The position numbers were made by a program, and so were the translations under genes. Below, piece after piece: positions 44,692-56,960 of a DNA stretch of 64,000 nt. The notes under the pieces are model-generated. The model did not search any database, was not told the DNA's origin, and saw nothing but the letters and a program-made list of their open reading frames with translations. This DNA comes from Protula sp. h YS-2021 (Eukaryota > Annelida > Polychaeta > Sabellida > Serpulidae), in NCBI GenBank assembly GCA_949752745.1, contig OX457032.1, positions 16,284,720-16,348,719 on the forward strand. Direction: 5' to 3'. Each line of letters begins with the position of its first letter. Within the stretch, counting starts at the first letter, position 1.

Positions 44692-47600
44692 GCAAGAATA
44701 TTACGCCGCACTCGGCTAAAGTTGTTATGTAGCAAGAATGATACGCCAAACTCGGCTAAAGTTGTTATGTATCATCTGTCTTAGGAAAAGAAAGAGTTAA
44801 ACATTAGCTCGTATCAAATTGTCTGTACTTGTGCTCGAGCTTGGTAACGTTGTTAGTAATAGGTATTCCGTGGTTAAACTCAACTTAACATTGTTATTCT
44901 TACGGAATGGGCAGTGTCAGATTTCGCTGAATTAAAAGATTTTGAAATTCAGTTTCTTTCATTTCTGCCTTTCCGACGAAATGTTTTGTAGACGGCGTGT
45001 CAACCAGATCGTATGCTTTTGTTGTTCAATTCCCACCACTAGTTCGAGTCTCCCGTAGTGATGGCTACATGGTCTACAAGCCGATATTTTCTAAATTAGA
45101 ACTGAAGTATTTAATTTTTTAATAACTCATACCCATCCCTCGAATTACATCCACCCACCTCCCCATCAATTGGGTTGGTGGTGTTTGATAAGTTGGGTAC
45201 GATTCGATCACATTACTGGAACTGCACCGATGCTGATTGGTCGGTTGGTTGACATTATAAACATAGTAACAGGAGGAACCCGTTCAAAATTTACTTAATA
45301 TCCCGCAAATTTTCTATTATGGATAATCAATGTTAAACACATTAGAAAAGCTATAGTGATGATTTCTACGTCTACAAGATATTTTACTCATAAAAATGAG
45401 TATTAAACAATTAAATACTTCAGATATATTTTGCTTTAAATAACAAAAGTTTCATATGTTGTTGGTTGTTACTTGTTATTTGGTATAATTTCTCATTAAA
45501 TAGGTTTAAAGAATGTCGAATTTTACTTGATGATGGAAATCAAAACAATGTCGATCCCCCAACATCAGTCAATGTTGCTTCAAATACGTTGATCAGATTT
45601 CAGAGAAAGTTGCTCATCCAATGTCTATTCAACATTGCGTCAAAGGTGTTGGTTAGACGTTGATATGTAGTCGCGACCAATCCCAACCAAAGTGCAACCA
45701 GGGTCAATGTTGTGGCTTGGCTGGATCGAAGTCGCAACCTCAAATCGACGTTGGTTCGAACTTAGAATCTTCCCTGGGTAAATGTATGTCACCGGTATCT
45801 TCTGACCCACCAATGCAGTCTCCTATATGAAAACGATTGGTATATGATAATGTAATTAATTTTTTACTAAGAATTTAAACCATAGATAAATTCGAAATTT
45901 GTTTGAATTTCATTTTAACTTAAGTAAATGTTGTATATTATATGCAAAGTTAAAATAAGTGTTATGCATTAGAAATAACAAAAATATTTTAGTTAAGAAT
46001 ATATACAATAAAATGTGATATATATAATAAATTTCAAGTTTCAGCAACTTTCATCCGGTATTCTGTGCTTTTCACAAAAGAATGGACGTTCTCTGGGATG
46101 TTATGAAATTTATGAAAAAAATTAAATAAGGAATTCACCTGTGATATAAAGCCATTGTTGTTTGCATAGGAAGTCTGTGATCTCGCGGGACTGTACCAAT
46201 TGTTATATGCGTGAGGTGGCTACGTGGAAACACTAATTGAAACTAAACAGACACCAAGTTGCCGCCATGTCTTTATTTACAACCGGAAGTCACTGGCTAC
46301 ACATATACACAACATTACCCGCGTACTCAAACAAGACTTGCTGTGTAAATTACTGCTTAACTGTGCTTTAACTGCTATTTTGCTACCAGCATTCAGTTGA
46401 ACACTTTATCTGATTATCAAACTAAGAGATATAAAATTTATAAGTATACTAGACAGAATATATCAATTAAATTACCTGAAAATTGCGGAATTTTACTTTT
46501 TTAACCTTTTTTTTCTTTACTCTATATTATCGCTATCTTTACTCTATATTATCGCAAGAATATTACGCCGCACTTGGCTAAAGTTGTTATGTAGCAAGAA
46601 TGATACGCCAAACTCGGCTAAAGTTGTTATGTATCATCTGTCTTAGGAAAAGAAAGAGTTAAACATTAGCTCGTATCAAATTGTCTGTACTTGTGCTCGA
46701 GCTTGGTAACGTTGTTAGTAATAGGTATTCCGTGGTTAAACTCAACTTAACATTGTTATTCTTACGGAATGGGCAGTGTCAGATTTCGCTGAATTAAAAG
46801 ATTTTGAAATTCAGTTTCTTTCATTTCTGCCTTTCCGACGAAATGTTTTGTAGACGGCGTGTCAACCAGATCGTATGCTTTTGTTGTTCAATTCCCACCA
46901 CTAGTTCGAGTCTCCCGTAGTGATGGCTACATGGTCTACAAGCCGATATTTTCTAAATTAGAACTGAAGTATTTAATTTTTTAATAACTCATACCCATCC
47001 CTCGAATTACATCCACCCACCTCCCCATCAATTGGGTTGGTGGTGTTTGATAAGTTGGGTACAATTCGATCACATTACTGGAACTGCACCGATGCTGATT
47101 GGTCGATTGGTTGACATTATAAACATAGTAACAGGAGGAACCCGTTCAAAATTTACTTAATATCCCGCAAATTTTCTATTATGGATAATCAATGTTAAAC
47201 ACATTAGAAAAGCTATAGTGATGATTTCTACGTCTACAAGATATTTTACTCATAAAAATGAGTATTAAACAATTAAATACTTCAGATATATTTTGCTTTA
47301 AATAACAAAAGTTTCATATGTTGTTGGTTGTTACTTGTTATTTGGTATAATTTCTCATTAAATAGGTTTAAAGAATGTCGAATTTTACTTGATGATGGAA
47401 ATCAAAACAATGTCGATCCCCCAACATCAGTCAATGTTGCTTCAAATACGTTGATCAGATTTCGGAGAAAGTTGCTCATCCAATGTCTATTCAACATTGC
47501 GTCAAAGGTGTTGGTTAGACGTTGATATGTAGTCGCGACCAATCCCAACCAAAGTGCAACCAGGGTCAATGTTGTGGCTTGGCTGGATCGAAGTCGCAAC

Positions 47601-50600
47601 CTCAAATCGACGTTGGTTCGAACTTAGAATCTTCCCTGGGTAAATGTATGTCACCGGTATCTTCTGACCCACCAATGCAGTCTCCTATATGAAAACGATT
47701 GGTATATGATAATGTAATTAATTTTTTACTAAGAATTTAAACCATAGATAAATTCGAAATTTGTTTGAATTTCATTTTAACTTAAGTAAATGTTGTATAT
47801 TATATGCAAAGTTAAAATAAGTGTTATGCATTAGAAATAACAAAAATATTTCAGTTAAGAATATATACAATAAAATGTGATATATATAATAAATTTCAAG
47901 TTTCAGCAACTTTCATCCGGTATTCTGTGCTTTTCACAAAAGAATGGACGTTCTCTGGGATGTTATGAAATTTATGAAAAAAATTAAATAAGGAATTCAC
48001 CAGTGATATAAAGCCATTGTTGTTTACATAGGAAGTCTGTGATCTCGCGGGACTGTACCAATTGTTATATGCGTGAGGTGGCTACGTGGAAACACTAATT
48101 GAAACTAAACAGACACCAAGTTGCCGCCATGTCTTTATTTACAACCGGAAGTCACTGGCTACACATATACACAACATTACCCGCGTACTCAAACAAGACT
48201 TGCTGTGTAAATTACTGCTTAACTGTGCTTTAACTGCTATTTTGCTACCAGCATTCAGTTGAACACTTTATCTGATTATCAAACTAAGAGATATAAAATT
48301 TATAAGTATACTAGACAGAATATATCAATTAAATTACCTGAAAATTGCGGAATTTTACTTTTTTAACGTTTTTTTTCTTTACTCTATATTATCGCTATCT
48401 TTACTCTATATTATCGCAAGAATATTACGCCGCACTCGGCTAAAGTTGTTATGTAGCAAGAATGATACGCCAAACTCGGCTAAAGTTGTTATGTATCATC
48501 TGTCTTAGGAAAAGAAAGAGTTAAACATTAGCTCGTATCAAATTGTCTGTACTTGTGCTCGAGCTTGGTAACGTTGTTAGTAATAGGTATTCCGTGGTTA
48601 AACTCAACTTAACATTGTTATTCTTACGGAATGGGCAGTGTCAGATTTCGCTGAATTAAAAGATTTTGAAATTCAGTTTCTTTCATTTCTGCCTTTCCGA
48701 CGAAATGTTTTGTAGACGGCGTGTCAACCAGATCGTATGCTTTTGTTGTTCAATTCCCACCACTAGTTCGAGTCTCCCGTAGTGATGGCTACATGGTCTA
48801 CAAGCCGATATTTTCTAAATTAGAACTGAAGTATTTAATTTTTTAATAACTCATACCCATCCCTCGAATTACATCCACCCACCTCCCCATCAATTGGGTT
48901 GGTGGTGTTTGATAAGTTGGGTACGATTCGATCACATTACTGGAACTGCACCGATGCTGATTGGTCGGTTGGTTGACATTATAAACATAGTAACAGGAGG
49001 AACCCGTTCAAAATTTACTTAATATCCCGCAAATTTTCTATTATGGATAATCAATGTTAAACACATTAGAAAAGCTATAGTGATGATTTCTACGTCTACA
49101 AGATATTTTACTCATAAAAATGAGTATTAAACAATTAAATACTTCAGATATATTTTGCTTTAAATAACAAAAGTTTCATATGTTGTTGGTTGTTACTTGT
49201 TATTTGGTATAATTTCTCATTAAATAGGTTTAAAGAATGTCGAATTTTACTTGATGATGGAAATCAAAACAATGTCGATCCCCCAACATCAGTCAATGTT
49301 GCTTCAAATACGTTGATCAGATTTCGGAGAAAGTTGCTCATCCAATGTCTATTCAACATTGCGTCAAAGGTGTTGGTTAGACGTTGATATGTAGTCGCGA
49401 CCAATCCCAACCAAAGTGCAACCAGGGTCAATGTTGTGGCTTGGCTGGATCGAAGTCGCAACCTCAAATCGACGTTGGTTCGAACTTAGAATCTTCCCTG
49501 GGTAAATGTATGTCACCGGTATCTTCTGACCCACCAATGCAGTCTCCTATATGAAAACGATTGGTATATGATAATGTAATTAATTTTTTACTAAGAATTT
49601 TAACCATAGATAAATTCGAAATTTGTTTGAATTTCATTTTAACTTAAGTAAATGTTGTATATTATATGCAAAGTTAAAATAAGTGTTATGCATTAGAAAT
49701 AACAAAAATATTTTAGTTAAGAATATATACAATAAAATGTGATATATATAATAAATTTCAAGTTTCAGCAACTTTCATCCGGTATTCTGTGCTTTTCACA
49801 AAAGAATGGACGTTCTCTGGGATGTTATGAAATTTATGAAAAAAATTAAATAAGGAATTCACCAGTGATTTAAAGCCATTGTTGTTTACATAGGAAGTCT
49901 GTGATCTCGCGGGACTGTACCAATTGTTATATGCGTGAGGTGGCTACGTGGAAACACTAATTGAAACTAAACAGACACCAAGTTGCCGCCATGTCTTTAT
50001 TTACAACCGGAAGTCACTGGCTACACATATACACAACATTACCCGCGTACTCAAACAAGACTTGCTGTGTAAATTACTGCTTAACTGTGCTTTAACTGCT
50101 ATTTTGCTACCAGCATTCAGTTGAACACTTTATCTGATTATCAAACTAAGAGATATAAAATTTATAAGTATACTAGACAGAATATATCAATTAAATTACC
50201 TGAAAATTGCGGAATTTTACTTTTTTAACCTTTTTTTTCTTTACTCTATATTATCGCTATCTTTACTCTATATTATCGCAAGAATATTACGCCGCACTCG
50301 GCTAAAGTTGTTATGTAGCAAGAATGATACGCCAAACTCGGCTAAAGTTGTTATGTATCATCTGTCTTAGGAAAAGAAAGAGTTAAACATTAGCTCGTAT
50401 CAAATTGTCTGTACTTGTGCTCGAGCTTGGTAACGTTGTTAGTAATAGGTATTCCGTGGTTAAACTCAACTTAACATTGTTATTCTTACGGAATGGGCAG
50501 TGTCAGATTTCGCTGAATTAAAAGATTTTGAAATTCAGTTTCTTTCATTTCTGCCTTTCCGACGAAATGTTTTGTAGACGGCGTGTCAACCAGATCGTAT

Positions 50601-52123
50601 GCTTTTGTTGTTCAATTCCCACCACTAGTTCGAGTCTCCCGTAGTGATGGCTACATGGTCTACAAGCCGATATTTTCTAAATTAGAACTGAAGTATTTAA
50701 TTTTTTAATAACTCATACCCATCCCTCGAATTACATCCACCCACCTCCCCATCAATTGGGTTGGTGGTGTTTGATAAGTTGGGTACGATTCGATCACATT
50801 ACTGGAACTGCACCGATGCTGATTGGTCGGTTGGTTGACATTATAAACATAGTAACAGGAGGAACCCGTTCAAAATTTACTTAATATCCCGCAAATTTTC
50901 TATTATGGATAATCAATGTTAAACACATTAGAAAAGCTATAGTGATGATTTCTACGTCTACAAGATATTTTACTCATAAAAATGAGTATTAAACAATTAA
51001 ATACTTCAGATATATTTTGCTTTAAATAACAAAAGTTTCATATGTTGTTGGTTGTTACTTGTTATTTGGTATAATTTCTCATTAAATAGGTTTAAAGAAT
51101 GTCGAATTTTACTTGATGATGGAAATCAAAACAATGTCGATCCCCCAACATCAGTCAATGTTGCTTCAAATACGTTGATCAGATTTCGGAGAAAGTTGCT
51201 CATCCAATGTCTATTCAACATTGCGTCAAAGGTGTTGGTTAGACGTTGATATGTAGTCGCGACCAATCCCAACCAAAGTGCAACCAGGGTCAATGTTGTG
51301 GCTTGGCTGGATCGAAGTCGCAACCTCAAATCGACGTTGGTTCGAACTTAGAATCTTCCCTGGGTAAATGTATGTCACCGGTATCTTCTGACCCACCAAT
51401 GCAGTCTCCTATATGAAAACGATTGGTATATGATAATGTAATTAATTTTTTACTAAGAATTTTAACCATAGATAAATTCGAAATTTGTTTGAATTTCATT
51501 TTAACTTAAGTAAATGTTGTATATTATATGCAAAGTTAAAATAAGTGTTATGCATTAGAAATAACAAAAATATTTTAGTTAAGAATATATACAATAAAAT
51601 GTGATATATATAATAAATTTCAAGTTTCAGCAACTTTCATCCGGTATTCTGTGCTTTTCACAAAAGAATGGACGTTCTCTGGGATGTTATGAAATTTATG
51701 AAAAAAATTAAATAAGGAATTCACCTGTGATATAAAGCCATTGTTGTTTACATAGGAAGTCTGTGATCTCGTGGGACTGTACCAATTGTTATATGCGTGA
51801 GGTGGCTACGTGGAAACACTAATTGAAACTAAACAGACACCAAGTTGCCGCCATGTCTTTATTTACAACCGGAAGTCACTGGCTACACATATACACAACA
51901 TTACCCGCGTACTCAAACAAGACTTGCTGTGTAAATTACTGCTTAACTGTGCTTTAACTGCTATTTTGCTACCAGCATTCAGTTGAACACTTTATCTGAT
52001 TATCAAACTAAGAGATATAAAATTTATAAGTATACTAGACAGAATATATCAATTAAATTACCTGAAAATTGCGGAATTTTACTTTTTTAACCTTTTTTTT
52101 CTTTACTCTATATTATCGCTATC
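44692..52123. repeat. Array units 9-12, no tetramer pattern
   Basis: These four units have private substitutions (unit 9 TTTCAGAGAAAG and TTTGCATAGG; unit 10 CACTTGGCTA and GTACAATTCG; unit 11 AGTGATTTAAAG; unit 12 CTCGTGGGAC) and no 239-bp duplication, so they did not share the last tetramer duplication. Confidence 0.85.
51787..51900 (-). repeat. Gypsy 3' LTR (also the LTR in array unit 12)
   Basis: Starts TGTTATATGCG and ends ACACAACA on the plus strand. The same 114-bp sequence is in each of the 12 array units (first at about 30,845). Confidence 0.95.
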
Positions 52124-52563
52124 ACTGCGATTCGACATTCTATGATTATCAACTCGATCCATGAGTGTGACTTCAAGGATCACTTAACAGGCATGGAAAT
52201 GAAGCTCGAAGTAATTATAAAGGACAACGAATACGCAAAATAACTACTTCAGAGATATCTAAACCATAACCTCAAACTTGCCACTTAGTTCAGATATATT
52301 ATTAGCAATTAAACGCAAAAGATAAATCCAAAATTCTCTTCTTTATATTTACCGTACTCAATTACAGCAGCTGAAATGTCGATTAACTGTAAAAATTGTC
52401 AACATTACAGCAACGTTATCAGCACTTTAACTAAACTGCAACCAGCTATCAAATCAGCACCTTTACAACATTAAAAGAAATAAAACGTTAATATTGGCTT
52501 AGAATAAATAAATAATAATTTAATATAGCAAAATATCTTAATTGTACGACATTTAACTAAAAG
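51901..52563 (-). other. Gypsy 3' internal non-coding region
   Basis: Between integrase and 3' LTR. The proximal 223 bp (51,901-52,123) is shared with every array unit; the rest (52,124-52,563) occurs once. On the minus strand the LTR is preceded by GCGGGTAA, a weak polypurine tract. Confidence 0.75.
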
Positions 52564-53796
52564 TTAGTCCTCGAAATCGTACTTCTTTGGCGATCTTATA
52601 GAACGACCTGATCGCGATACACGACTCCTGACACTTGAAATTTCAGTTTTTGCTTTAGCCGGTGAAACGGGGTGTGAAACATTGACAGAAGGCTCTGGAA
52701 TTCTAACTGTCACAGTTTTTCGGCTAGAAACAGCGGGTTTCTCTTTTGAAATCATGGTTTCACCAGATGTAGATGGCGCTATGCTACACGGAGTAGCTGT
52801 ACGGTCTACTGTCGAGTTAGATTCAGTGGGCTTGGGTAAAGCAGTTGATGGTTGAGGGGTATCATCGCTCTTGATATGTTTTTCTTCAACCGGGTGTTGT
52901 GAACAACGGATTTGGTCAACATGTCTTCTCCAAATTGAATTGTCAACCAAAACTTTATACATTAACGTTCCGATTTTTCACGAGATAACTGCAAATGTCC
53001 ATTTTCCGTGCTTTTATCGATAGTCCCTCACAAGCACTTCACAACCACACTAAAAGAACGGCGCTGAAATTCGTCTTTGGTGTTTACATTTCTGTAAATG
53101 ATGTCGCGCAAACTTGGTTTTGCCAAATCCAGCCTTGTTTTGATTTCACGTCCTAGGAATAACAAGGATGGGGTCTCGTTAGTAGTTGCGTTTTTAGTTG
53201 ATCGATACATGAGTAGAAATTTGGCTACTTTCTCGTGCATTGAACGAGGTTCGTGCTTCATCGATTTGAGACTAGATTTGAGACTCTGAACCATGCGCTC
53301 TGCTAAACCGTTTCGCGAGGGTTTAAAAGGGCTCGTAGTTTTGTGAATAATTCCATGTAGTTTTAAGAATTTCTGGAAGGCTTCAGAATGGAAGGTTGTA
53401 CCATTGTCTGTACAGATAACATCAGAAATTCCATAGGCGCTAAACAGTTCTTGAAGTACTTTGGCAGTTTCCGGGGCAGTGATTTTTTCCATGATTCGAA
53501 CCTCTGGCCATCTGGAGTGTGCATCGACTATTACGATAAACATATGGTCTTGAAAAGGTCCTGCAAAATCAATGTGGATCCTTTTGACTTGGCCATTCCC
53601 AGGGGTGCACTGCAGCTCTTGTTGGAGCTTTGCTTATCTCTAAGCAGCTCAGGCACATTTTAGCTTGTGTTTCGATATCTCTGTCGATATTGGGCCACCA
53701 AATGTACGATCTAGCCAATTTTTTCATCTTCACCATACCAGGATGGGCACTATGGAGTTCTTGCAGGAATGCTCTCTGTTTCCAATGAGCAGACAC
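52564..53796 (-). pseudogene. Gypsy integrase (broken)
   Basis: The piece 53,569-53,796 has the zinc-binding region ELHSAHPGMVKMKKL and KMCLSCLE. 53,028-53,543 has the catalytic core: first Asp in IVDAHSRWPE (after HIDFAGPF upstream), TDNGTTFHSEAFQ and NGLAERMVQ, then FLGREIKTRLDL. 52,564-52,962 is the C-terminal part (NSIWRRHVDQIR) and a Ser/Pro-rich tail. Frameshifts separate 53,730/53,796 (short deletion after LLIGN) and WPSQK/RIHIDF near 53,570. Two stops lie between 53,027 and 52,963. Confidence 0.85.
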
Positions 53797-56612
53797 TCTT
53801 GTGAAATAGATAATTCTGATTCATGTGAGTGACAAGGAGAAAGATCTTCTTCAACTTTACCGGGCCAGCCATTTCTTGTGAACTCGAAAACTCTAGACAA
53901 TACCTGGTCTTTTGACGTTGCCTGGGCAATTTGTTTGAATGAAATCGGAAAGTTGTCGAGTAGGGCAGCGTAGAATAGTGCTCTCTCTCCTGACGAATTT
54001 TTCTGGCTTACCGGAAGAGGTAGTCTACTTAACCCGTCAGCGTTGGTGTGTTCACTTGTCTTTCGGTATTCAATTTCATAATTATAGCCAGTAAGGAAAA
54101 TGGCGTATCTTTGCATCCGCGAAGCCGTAGTTGTTGAAATACCTTTTTTGGGATTGAAGATCGAAACCAAAACTTTGCAGTCGGTAACTAGAGTAAATTT
54201 TCGGGCAGACAGGTACATGTTAAATTTCTTGATGCTCCAAATGATGCTGAGGGCCTCTCGATCGATTCGAGAGTAATTTTGCTCGGCTTTTGACAATGTT
54301 CGGGATGCAAAACTAATGGGGCGTTCGCTTCCATCTGGGTAGATATGTGAAATAACTCCAGAAATACCTTTTGATGATGCGTCACAGTGCAGTCGAAGCG
54401 GCAGTTTCGGATCATAATGTGCTAAAACGAGATCAGATGTGATGAGATCCTTCGTTTTCTTAAAAGCCGTTTCACATGAGTCTGTCCATAGCCATTTCTG
54501 ATTTTTGTGGAGCAACTGGTGCAATGGATGTAGTATCGTAGACAAGTTGGGTAGGAAGCGGTGGTAATGGTTCACCAGGGCGAACCAGCTTCGTAATTCA
54601 GAAACATTTCTTGGAGCTGGCGCATCTGTAACTGCCTTGACTTTCGAATCAGTCTTGTGGATTCCGTCTTTGTTGACGATGTGGGCACAAAATTCAATGG
54701 AATCTTTGAAAAACTCACACTTGTTGGGGTTGACTTTAAGGCCATATTCTATTAATCGCTGAAAGACTTTCTCGAGGGTACATAGGTGATCGTCATCGTC
54801 TGAACCGGTAATTATCATATCATCCAAAATACACTGCACGTTTTTGATACCTTTTAAAACCTGTTCAATTGCGCGTTGCCAAATAGAAGCAGCTGGGGAA
54901 ATACCATACGCCAGGCGATTGAAAACAAAAATTCTTTTCTGTGTGTTGATGGTCAGGTATTTTCTCGATTCTTCGTCCACTACCATTTGAAGATACGCCG
55001 TTTTGAGGTCTATCTTTGAAAATTTCTCTCCGCCTGCCAATGTTGCTAACATGTTCTCAATAGTAGGCAATGGGTACGAGTCAACATTGAGCTGTGGGTT
55101 GACAGTGACCTTAAAATCGCCACATATCCTAACAGAACCGTCCTTCTTCAGAATTGGGACAATGGGTGCAGCCCAATCACTCCACTCTACCGGTGAAAGG
55201 ATCAATTTACTCACCATGTTGTCCAGCTCCTTGTCGACCTTGCCCCTCATTGCAAACGGGACTTGTCTAGGTTTGCAAAATTTAGGGGTAACTCCTTCTT
55301 TGAGGTGTAACTTCGCAGTTATCCCTTTTAGCTCACCCAGTTCTTTGCCGAAACACTCACTATACTTTTCCAGAAGATGGTCTAATTTCTTCTTACCTCG
55401 AGCCATTCGTATGGACTTGATTTCGTGCCAGTTTAACTTGATCTGTCGGAGCCAATCTCTACCGAACAAAGGTGGACCTCCCCCGTGAAGAATGTACAGC
55501 CGCAAACGATGTTCCTTACCTTCGTGTTCCACCAGAACATTCACGTACCCCTCTGGCCTTACACATTCTCCAGTATAGGTTTTTAACACAACGTTTGTTC
55601 TCCGCAGCCGTAATTTATCAAGATGGCGCTGATAATCCCTTTTCGATTTTATCGAAAGTGCAGATCCTGTATGAAGCTCTATTTTGATCATTTTACCGTT
55701 TATTTTAGGACTGATCGTAATGGACGCACATTTCTTCTCGCTATTGTAGTTTACATCGCAAACAACTTCCGTATAGCCGAGATCTGAACAGGAAGTGCTG
55801 TCGCCATTAGAATCTTCACTATCAGTGGTCACTTCATCGTCATTAACATAAAAAACTTTCTTCTTTGGCTTTCGCTTCATAAACTGGTCTGTCCCGGTCT
55901 TTTTGCTCTCGGAAGATGACTTACCGGATTTCTTCATTTTGCATCTTCTCTTAATGTGGCCTTTCTTACCGCAGTTGTGACATTTCTCGTCCTTAAAACG
56001 GCAATCCTCGGGGCCATGACCATTCCTGCCACACCTGAAGCAACGATTTCCAGTGATCCTCTGCAACTTGTTAACATTTGCCGATGCTCCTTGGATTTCC
56101 AATACATCCTTCATGGCCATTTCCATGGCAATTGCTATCTCCTTGGCCTTCTGGTAGGTTAAATTCTTCTCCGACAGCAATCTTTTCAGGACATTTTCGT
56201 TCTTTATCCCACAAACCAGCTGATCTCTGAGGTGCTCTGCCAGGCGCTCACCGAACTCACAATGCTCACTCAGCTTTTGGAGGACACCCACGTAATCTGT
56301 CACCGACTCACCCGTCTGTTGCTGACGCTTGTAGAACCGGTATCTCTCTGCTATCTTGGGCTTTGGACTGAGATGTTCTTGCAGCAACTCACCAATTTGC
56401 TCGAATGTCTTTGTAGATGGCTTGTTAGGTGAACACAGGCTATGTAACAAGGAATAGGTCTTCCCGCCGATCAGACTAAGAGTTACAGCAACTTTTTTGT
56501 CGTCGGCTACGTCGTTGGCAATGAAATACTGCTCTAACCTCTCCTTGTACAGCTCCCAGTCACCAGCAGTCTCGTCGAAGGGCTCCAATCGTCCGATCAG
56601 TGATGCCATCAT
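53730..56612 (-). CDS. Gypsy gag-pol polyprotein (gag, protease, reverse transcriptase, RNase H)
   Basis: An open frame of 960 codons. Gag occupies about residues 1-180. Two CCHC zinc knuckles follow: CFRCGRNGHGPEDC (191-204) and CHNCGKKGHIKRRC (211-224). The protease region has IELHTGSALS at 311-320, where the catalytic Asp of DTG is His. Reverse transcriptase shows FSKIDLKTAY (531-540) and the catalytic CILDDMI (594-600). RNase H has LHCDASSKG (741-749), DREAL (784-788) and VTDCKVL (809-815). The frame ends in unrelated residues because of a frameshift just before integrase. The start (second Met of MMASLIG) lies 128 bp after the LTR. The element resembles Mag-clade Gypsy; retrotransposition by this copy is ruled out by the broken pol and altered protease. 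Confidence 0.9.
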   Translation of the reverse strand: MMASLIGRLEPFDETAGDWELYKERLEQYFIANDVADDKKVAVTLSLIGGKTYSLLHSLCSPNKPSTKTFEQIGELLQEHLSPKPKIAERYRFYKRQQQTGESVTDYVGVLQKLSEHCEFGERLAEHLRDQLVCGIKNENVLKRLLSEKNLTYQKAKEIAIAMEMAMKDVLEIQGASANVNKLQRITGNRCFRCGRNGHGPEDCRFKDEKCHNCGKKGHIKRRCKMKKSGKSSSESKKTGTDQFMKRKPKKKVFYVNDDEVTTDSEDSNGDSTSCSDLGYTEVVCDVNYNSEKKCASITISPKINGKMIKIELHTGSALSIKSKRDYQRHLDKLRLRRTNVVLKTYTGECVRPEGYVNVLVEHEGKEHRLRLYILHGGGPPLFGRDWLRQIKLNWHEIKSIRMARGKKKLDHLLEKYSECFGKELGELKGITAKLHLKEGVTPKFCKPRQVPFAMRGKVDKELDNMVSKLILSPVEWSDWAAPIVPILKKDGSVRICGDFKVTVNPQLNVDSYPLPTIENMLATLAGGEKFSKIDLKTAYLQMVVDEESRKYLTINTQKRIFVFNRLAYGISPAASIWQRAIEQVLKGIKNVQCILDDMIITGSDDDDHLCTLEKVFQRLIEYGLKVNPNKCEFFKDSIEFCAHIVNKDGIHKTDSKVKAVTDAPAPRNVSELRSWFALVNHYHRFLPNLSTILHPLHQLLHKNQKWLWTDSCETAFKKTKDLITSDLVLAHYDPKLPLRLHCDASSKGISGVISHIYPDGSERPISFASRTLSKAEQNYSRIDREALSIIWSIKKFNMYLSARKFTLVTDCKVLVSIFNPKKGISTTTASRMQRYAIFLTGYNYEIEYRKTSEHTNADGLSRLPLPVSQKNSSGERALFYAALLDNFPISFKQIAQATSKDQVLSRVFEFTRNGWPGKVEEDLSPCHSHESELSISQECLLIGNREHSCKNSIVPILVW

Positions 56613-56719
56613 TCAGAAGTCACTTCAGCAAACACTCACTTTTCCGTTATCTTCGGTACTTTCCTCTACGTCTTTCTTCTCCACCAGACCCTCATAACCT
56701 CTTCGGTCCGACGCAACAC

Positions 56720-56740
56720 GATACCATCCTCGTCGCCATT
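56720..56740 (-). promoter_or_regulatory. Putative primer binding site of the Gypsy element
   Basis: On the minus strand, AA then TGGCGACGAGGATGG follows the 5' LTR. A TGG start fits pairing with the CCA end of a tRNA; the tRNA is not identified. Confidence 0.5.
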
Positions 56741-56854
56741 TGTTATATGCGTGAGGTGGCTACGTGGAAACACTAATTGAAACTAAACAGACGCCAAGTT
56801 GCCGCCATGTCTTTATTTACAACCGGAAGTCACTGGCTACACATATACACAACA
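56741..56854 (-). repeat. Gypsy 5' LTR
   Basis: Differs from the 3' LTR at one base (ACAGACGCC against ACAGACACC). On the minus strand it contains AATAAA (plus 56,812-56,817), a likely polyadenylation signal. Such short LTRs suggest compact regulation. Confidence 0.95.
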
Positions 56855-56960
56855 CCAATAATGCACTACGTAATCTTTATAAAGAAATTCTAATAGTAAT
56901 AATTCTGTACAAATTTTTATTAGTAACGAAGAACTGTATAAAAGGACAAACCAAACACCG

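Larger units (their letters stand above)
29374..52123. repeat. Macrosatellite: 12 head-to-tail units of about 1,862 bp
   Basis: Units start at GCAAGAATATTACG: 29,374; 31,196; 33,058; 35,158; 37,013; 38,875; 40,737; 42,837; 44,692; 46,554; 48,416; 50,278. Lengths are 1,822, then mostly 1,862, with 2,100 for units 3 and 7 and 1,855 for units 4 and 8. Each unit holds, in order, the end of the DIRS recombinase gene, about 1.4 kb of unique DNA, a 114-bp Gypsy LTR and about 0.22 kb of Gypsy 3' internal sequence ending CTATATTATC. The array ends at 52,123, where the last unit runs on into the complete Gypsy element. Divergence between units is a few bases per kilobase. The conserved 65- and 67-codon frames in the units do not look like genes. 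Confidence 0.97.
51787..56854 (-). mobile_element. Full-length Gypsy LTR retrotransposon (Mag/K02A2.6-like), CCAAT target duplication
   Basis: Two 114-bp LTRs (51,787-51,900 and 56,741-56,854), each TG...CA and differing at one base, bound a 4.84-kb internal region. CCAAT occurs directly outside both ends (51,782-51,786 and 56,855-56,859), a 5-bp target site duplication. The order of domains along the minus strand is gag with two zinc knuckles, protease, reverse transcriptase, RNase H, integrase, placing it in Ty3/Gypsy. Next to the 5' LTR, TGGCGACGAGGAT (after AA) is a likely tRNA primer site. Despite near-identical LTRs the pol part has two frameshifts and two stops, so this copy is dead. 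The 3' end is shared with every unit of the tandem array. Confidence 0.93.

Noticed and set aside
30108..51329. 65-codon plus-strand and 67-codon minus-strand frames conserved in nearly all array units
   Set aside because: They overlap each other on opposite strands, have no recognisable domain, and are conserved because the DNA units are near-identical. Unit 9 loses the minus-strand frame by one substitution.
29374..52123. CRISPR-like or rDNA-like tandem array
   Set aside because: Unit size near 1.86 kb without spacers, no rRNA-like sequence, and a clear retrotransposon origin.
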